The translations under genes were made by a program, and so were the position numbers. The notes under the pieces are model-generated. The model was given only the letters and a program-made list of their open reading frames with translations. It did not search any database and was not told the DNA's origin. From Dehalococcoidia bacterium (lineage in GTDB: Bacteria; Chloroflexota; Dehalococcoidia; GIF9; UBA5629), in contig DTZC01000194.1 of NCBI GenBank assembly GCA_012961565.1, positions 1-8,585 on the forward strand: a DNA stretch of 8,585 bases, given 5' to 3'. Positions 6,120 through 8,585 of the stretch are shown one piece after another (the first letter of the stretch is position 1; each line of letters opens with the position of its first letter).

Positions 6120-7535
6120 ATGCGTGAAAGCTGCGGTATATTCGGCATCTATGCGCCCGGAGTAGACGTCGCCCGAGTTACCTTTTTCGGTTTATACGCA
6201 CTTCAGCACCGTGGTCAAGAAAGTGCCGGCATCGCTACCGCCGATGGGAAGAGAATCTACCTGCATACCTCAATGGGGCTGGTCTCCCAGGCTTTCACCG
6301 AAGATGAATTGACCGAACTTGAAGGACACATCGCCATCGGGCACACCCGCTATTCTACCACCGGTTCAAGCCGTCCCGGCAACGCTCAGCCCATAGTTGC
6401 CAGAAATAATTCCCTAACCATAGCCCTGGCACACAATGGCAACATTATCAATGCTAAGTTCCTTCGGGATGAGCTCTGCCAGATGGGATACGAATTCACC
6501 ACCACTACCGATTCTGAAGTTATCGCCAACCTCGCTATCTCTTCACCGGAACACCGTCTGGCAGACAAAATAAAGTACACTATGCGCCGCCTGCAAGGAG
6601 CTTACTCACTGGTGATTCTGACTAAGGACAAGCTGATTGGAGTGCGTGACCTCATGGGTGTAAGACCACTGTGCCTGGGGACTATCGATGGCGGCTGGGT
6701 GATTGCTTCCGAAAGCTGTGCCCTCGACCACATCGGCGCACAGTTCGTCAGAGAAATCGAGCCCGGCGAAATAGTAATTATTAACAAAAACGGAGTCAAG
6801 AGCTTCAGCGAGAATAACGATAGAAAAGCCCTGTGTATCTTCGAGTATATCTATTTTGCCCGTCCTGACAGCATAATTCAGGGAAAACTCCTCTACCTGG
6901 CACGCCAGGCTATGGGGAAAATACTGGCACGGGAATATCCCGTTGAGGCAGACCTGGTGATGGGCGTACCTGACTCGGCAACTGCCGCTGGCATCGGATA
7001 CGCCATAGCCTCGGATATTCCATATTGCGAAGGACTGATTAAGAACCGTTATGTAGGGCGCACCTTCATCGAACCAGACCAGAGACTGAGAGACCTGGGC
7101 GTCAAGCTAAAATTCAATCCCCTGTCGGAAACGATTGCCGGCAAAAGGTTGGTGGTTGTCGATGACAGCATCGTCCGCGGTACCACTACCCCAAAGGTGG
7201 TGGCTATGCTGAAGCGGGCTGGTGCCAGAGAGGTACACCTGCGCATCTGTTCCCCACCCATCCGCCATCCCTGCTTCTTCGGTGTTGACATGGCGACCAG
7301 ATGGGAACTCATCGCTGCCCACAAGACTGTAGACGAAATCAGAGACACCATAGGTGCTGATTCCTTGGGCTACATAAGTATCGAGGGACTGATTGAATCC
7401 ATAGGCTTGCCCAGAGAGATATTCTGCTTGGCTTGCTTTACCGGAGAATATCCCATCCCGGTGCAGCTAGAGATGGACAAACTAGCTCTAGAAGCTATAC
7501 CTTCAGGGAGCTTGAGTGAACTCGGCGGATCGTGA
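6120..7535 (+). CDS. purF: Amidophosphoribosyltransferase PurF
   Basis: PurF catalyses the first committed step of de novo purine synthesis, transferring the amide nitrogen of glutamine to PRPP to give 5-phosphoribosylamine. The 471 residues match the family length. The N-terminal glutaminase half begins with Cys5 in CGIFGIY, the nucleophile exposed after removal of a four-residue propeptide; LQHRGQESAGIA (29-40), HTRYSTTG (75-82) and AHNGNI (104-109) are its other signatures. The C-terminal phosphoribosyltransferase half has the PRPP loop VVVDDSIVRGTTT (345-357). Cys239, Cys385, Cys436 and Cys439 (CLAC) fit the four ligands of the [4Fe-4S] cluster of the Bacillus-type enzyme, which is oxygen-sensitive. 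The ATG at 6120 is chosen from the invariant cysteine position; the only Shine-Dalgarno-like stretch (AAGGTG, 6103-6108) is 11 nt away and may lie upstream of the transcript. It is first in the purF-purM-purH operon. Confidence 0.98.
   Translation: MRESCGIFGIYAPGVDVARVTFFGLYALQHRGQESAGIATADGKRIYLHTSMGLVSQAFTEDELTELEGHIAIGHTRYSTTGSSRPGNAQPIVARNNSLTIALAHNGNIINAKFLRDELCQMGYEFTTTTDSEVIANLAISSPEHRLADKIKYTMRRLQGAYSLVILTKDKLIGVRDLMGVRPLCLGTIDGGWVIASESCALDHIGAQFVREIEPGEIVIINKNGVKSFSENNDRKALCIFEYIYFARPDSIIQGKLLYLARQAMGKILAREYPVEADLVMGVPDSATAAGIGYAIASDIPYCEGLIKNRYVGRTFIEPDQRLRDLGVKLKFNPLSETIAGKRLVVVDDSIVRGTTTPKVVAMLKRAGAREVHLRICSPPIRHPCFFGVDMATRWELIAAHKTVDEIRDTIGADSLGYISIEGLIESIGLPREIFCLACFTGEYPIPVQLEMDKLALEAIPSGSLSELGGS
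7505..7510 (+). promoter_or_regulatory. Shine-Dalgarno deciding the purM start inside purF
   Basis: AGGGAG lies 5 nt before the GTG at 7516 and is embedded in the last codons of purF. It supports this GTG as the purM start and so the 20-nt overlap with purF, a layout expected to couple translation of the two enzymes. Confidence 0.65.
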
Positions 7536-8541
7536 GACCTATGCCCGGGCTGGCGTGGATATTAAAGCTGCCGATCGAGCCAAAGAGCTAATTAAGCGAC
7601 TCGCCCATCCCACTTTGACCCCTGGTGTCCTATGCGATGTTGGCTTCTTCGGCAGCATCTTCCAGCTCCCGGCATATTCTGAGCCAGTACTTGTGTCAAG
7701 TGTCGATGGGGTGGGCACCAAACTTAAAATCGCCTCCCTCCTAGACCGATACGACACAATTGGCATCGACCTGGTAAACCACTGCGTTAATGACATCCTC
7801 ACCTGTGGCGCTAGCCCGCTTTTCTTTCTTGACTATATCGCTATGGGCAAGCTTATACCCGAAAGAGTGGAGGCTCTGGTCGGAGGTATAGCCAAAGCGT
7901 GCCAAGACGTTAACTGCGCCCTTATCGGTGGCGAGACCGCTGAAATGCCCGGAGTGTATCAACCCGGTGACTTCGAACTCGTCGGCTTCATAGTTGGAGT
8001 GGTAGAAAAGGCAAACCTGCTTACCGGCAGTACCATCGTTCCCGAAGATATTATCCTCGGCTTGCCCTCCAGTGGACTGCATACCAATGGCTACTCGCTG
8101 GTGCGTAAGGTACTTGACCTAGACAACCACTCCTCTTCACTGCAGGTCTTTCATCCAAGACTGAAGCGAACTCTGGGCGAGGAGCTCCTTGAGCCACACC
8201 GCTGCTACTACCAGGAAATCAAGCCACTGCTGCACAAAGTTAAGGGACTAGCCCATATCACCGGGGGAAGCTTCGAGGGCAACATACCCAGGATTCTACC
8301 CCGGAGCCTCGCCGCTCACATCAGCAAGGATGCCTGGAATGTCCCGGCTATCTTCAGGCTTATTCAGGAACAAGGCAAGATCAGCGAGGCAGAAATGTAC
8401 CGGGTATTTAACATGGGAATTGGTATGGTCATCATCTGCTCCCCCCAGCAAACGGCCGAGGTTACTGCTGCCTTGCCTCAAGCCAAGAAAATTGGTAAAG
8501 TTATCCCAAGCAGAGGCAGCAAGCGGGTAATACTCGCTTGA
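7516..8541 (+). CDS. purM: Phosphoribosylformylglycinamidine cyclo-ligase (AIR synthetase) PurM
   Basis: PurM uses ATP to close formylglycinamidine ribonucleotide into 5-aminoimidazole ribonucleotide, the fifth step of IMP synthesis, in the cytoplasm. The protein has 341 residues, the usual length. Family signatures are YARAGVDI (9-16), SVDGVGTKLK (62-71), GIDLVNHCVNDI (83-94), GGETAEMPGVY (138-148), LPSSGLHTNGYSLVR (183-197) and FNMGIGM (298-304). The block HITGGSFEGN (247-256) has serine where most homologues have a third glycine, a mild variation. The GTG start overlaps the end of purF by 20 nt and has its own Shine-Dalgarno 5 nt upstream. The TGA stop shares its last base with the Shine-Dalgarno of purH. 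No frame damage is visible. Confidence 0.98.
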   Translation: MNSADRETYARAGVDIKAADRAKELIKRLAHPTLTPGVLCDVGFFGSIFQLPAYSEPVLVSSVDGVGTKLKIASLLDRYDTIGIDLVNHCVNDILTCGASPLFFLDYIAMGKLIPERVEALVGGIAKACQDVNCALIGGETAEMPGVYQPGDFELVGFIVGVVEKANLLTGSTIVPEDIILGLPSSGLHTNGYSLVRKVLDLDNHSSSLQVFHPRLKRTLGEELLEPHRCYYQEIKPLLHKVKGLAHITGGSFEGNIPRILPRSLAAHISKDAWNVPAIFRLIQEQGKISEAEMYRVFNMGIGMVIICSPQQTAEVTAALPQAKKIGKVIPSRGSKRVILA

Positions 8542-8546
8542 GGAGG
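8541..8546 (+). promoter_or_regulatory. purH Shine-Dalgarno overlapping the purM stop
   Basis: AGGAGG begins at the last base of the purM TGA and ends 6 nt before the purH ATG at 8553. The consensus sequence and ideal spacing fix the purH start and suggest that ribosomes finishing purM can reinitiate on purH. Confidence 0.8.
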
Positions 8547-8552
8547 CAAACC

Positions 8553-8585
8553 ATGCGTGCCATTGTCAGCGTTTCGGACAAGACA
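8553..8585 (+). CDS. purH: PurH (AICAR transformylase/IMP cyclohydrolase), 3'-truncated
   Basis: Only the first 11 codons are present before the window ends: MRAIVSVSDKT. The VSVSDKT segment is the hallmark start of bifunctional PurH, whose N-terminal IMP cyclohydrolase domain opens with ALxSVSDKTG-like sequence. PurH carries out the last two steps of IMP synthesis, formylating AICAR and closing the purine ring. The start is fixed by a consensus AGGAGG 6 nt upstream, and the position directly after purF-purM fits a common bacterial order. The fragment is short, so the call rests on the motif plus context. Confidence 0.85.
   Translation, partial: MRAIVSVSDKT

Overview
The window looks like a bacterial chromosome segment, moderately GC-rich by eye. 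It carries ten genes: nine on the plus strand, two of them cut by the window edges, and one small gene on the minus strand. The combination of an iron-sulfur-type PurF with a very short propeptide, the order purF-purM-purH, a thiolase-like/DUF35 pair, a DUF1848 protein and a TlyA methyltransferase suits Chloroflexota, most likely a Dehalococcoidia-type lineage. That taxonomic call is an inference from remembered protein style, not from a search.

Left part (1-3784), all plus strand: the 3' portion of a radical SAM enzyme with a CX3CX2C cluster motif; a thiolase-superfamily protein; its usual small partner, a DUF35 zinc-ribbon/OB-fold protein, 6 nt downstream; and a DUF1848 protein with a second CX3CX2C motif at its C-terminus. 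The thiolase-like/DUF35 pair probably forms one complex acting on an acyl-CoA. The thiolase-like member has lost most canonical thiolase residues, so its chemistry is open (aldolase-like is one option).

Middle part (3785-5908): a gap between converging genes holding two weak hairpins; a 65-residue TM2-domain membrane protein on the minus strand with a very strong ribosome binding site; and, divergently, tlyA (S4 domain plus 2'-O-methyltransferase) followed by an alpha/beta hydrolase. A strong 10-bp hairpin lies right after the tlyA stop and argues for the inner of two possible hydrolase starts.

Right part (5909-8585): a 211-nt gap containing a compact 55-bp double-hairpin element bounded by TGTAG/CTACA, then a near-consensus sigma-70 promoter whose predicted transcript would begin only about 12 nt before purF. 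purF and purM overlap by 20 nt, and the Shine-Dalgarno sequence of purH overlaps the purM stop, so purF-purM-purH is read as a tightly coupled operon for de novo purine (IMP) synthesis: PurF makes phosphoribosylamine, PurM closes the imidazole ring, PurH performs the last two steps.

No tRNA, rRNA, CRISPR array, insertion sequence or phage gene was seen. The core genes are ordinary. The points most worth following up are the degenerate thiolase-like/DUF35 pair, the C-terminal cluster motif in DUF1848, the short purF leader and the double-hairpin element.
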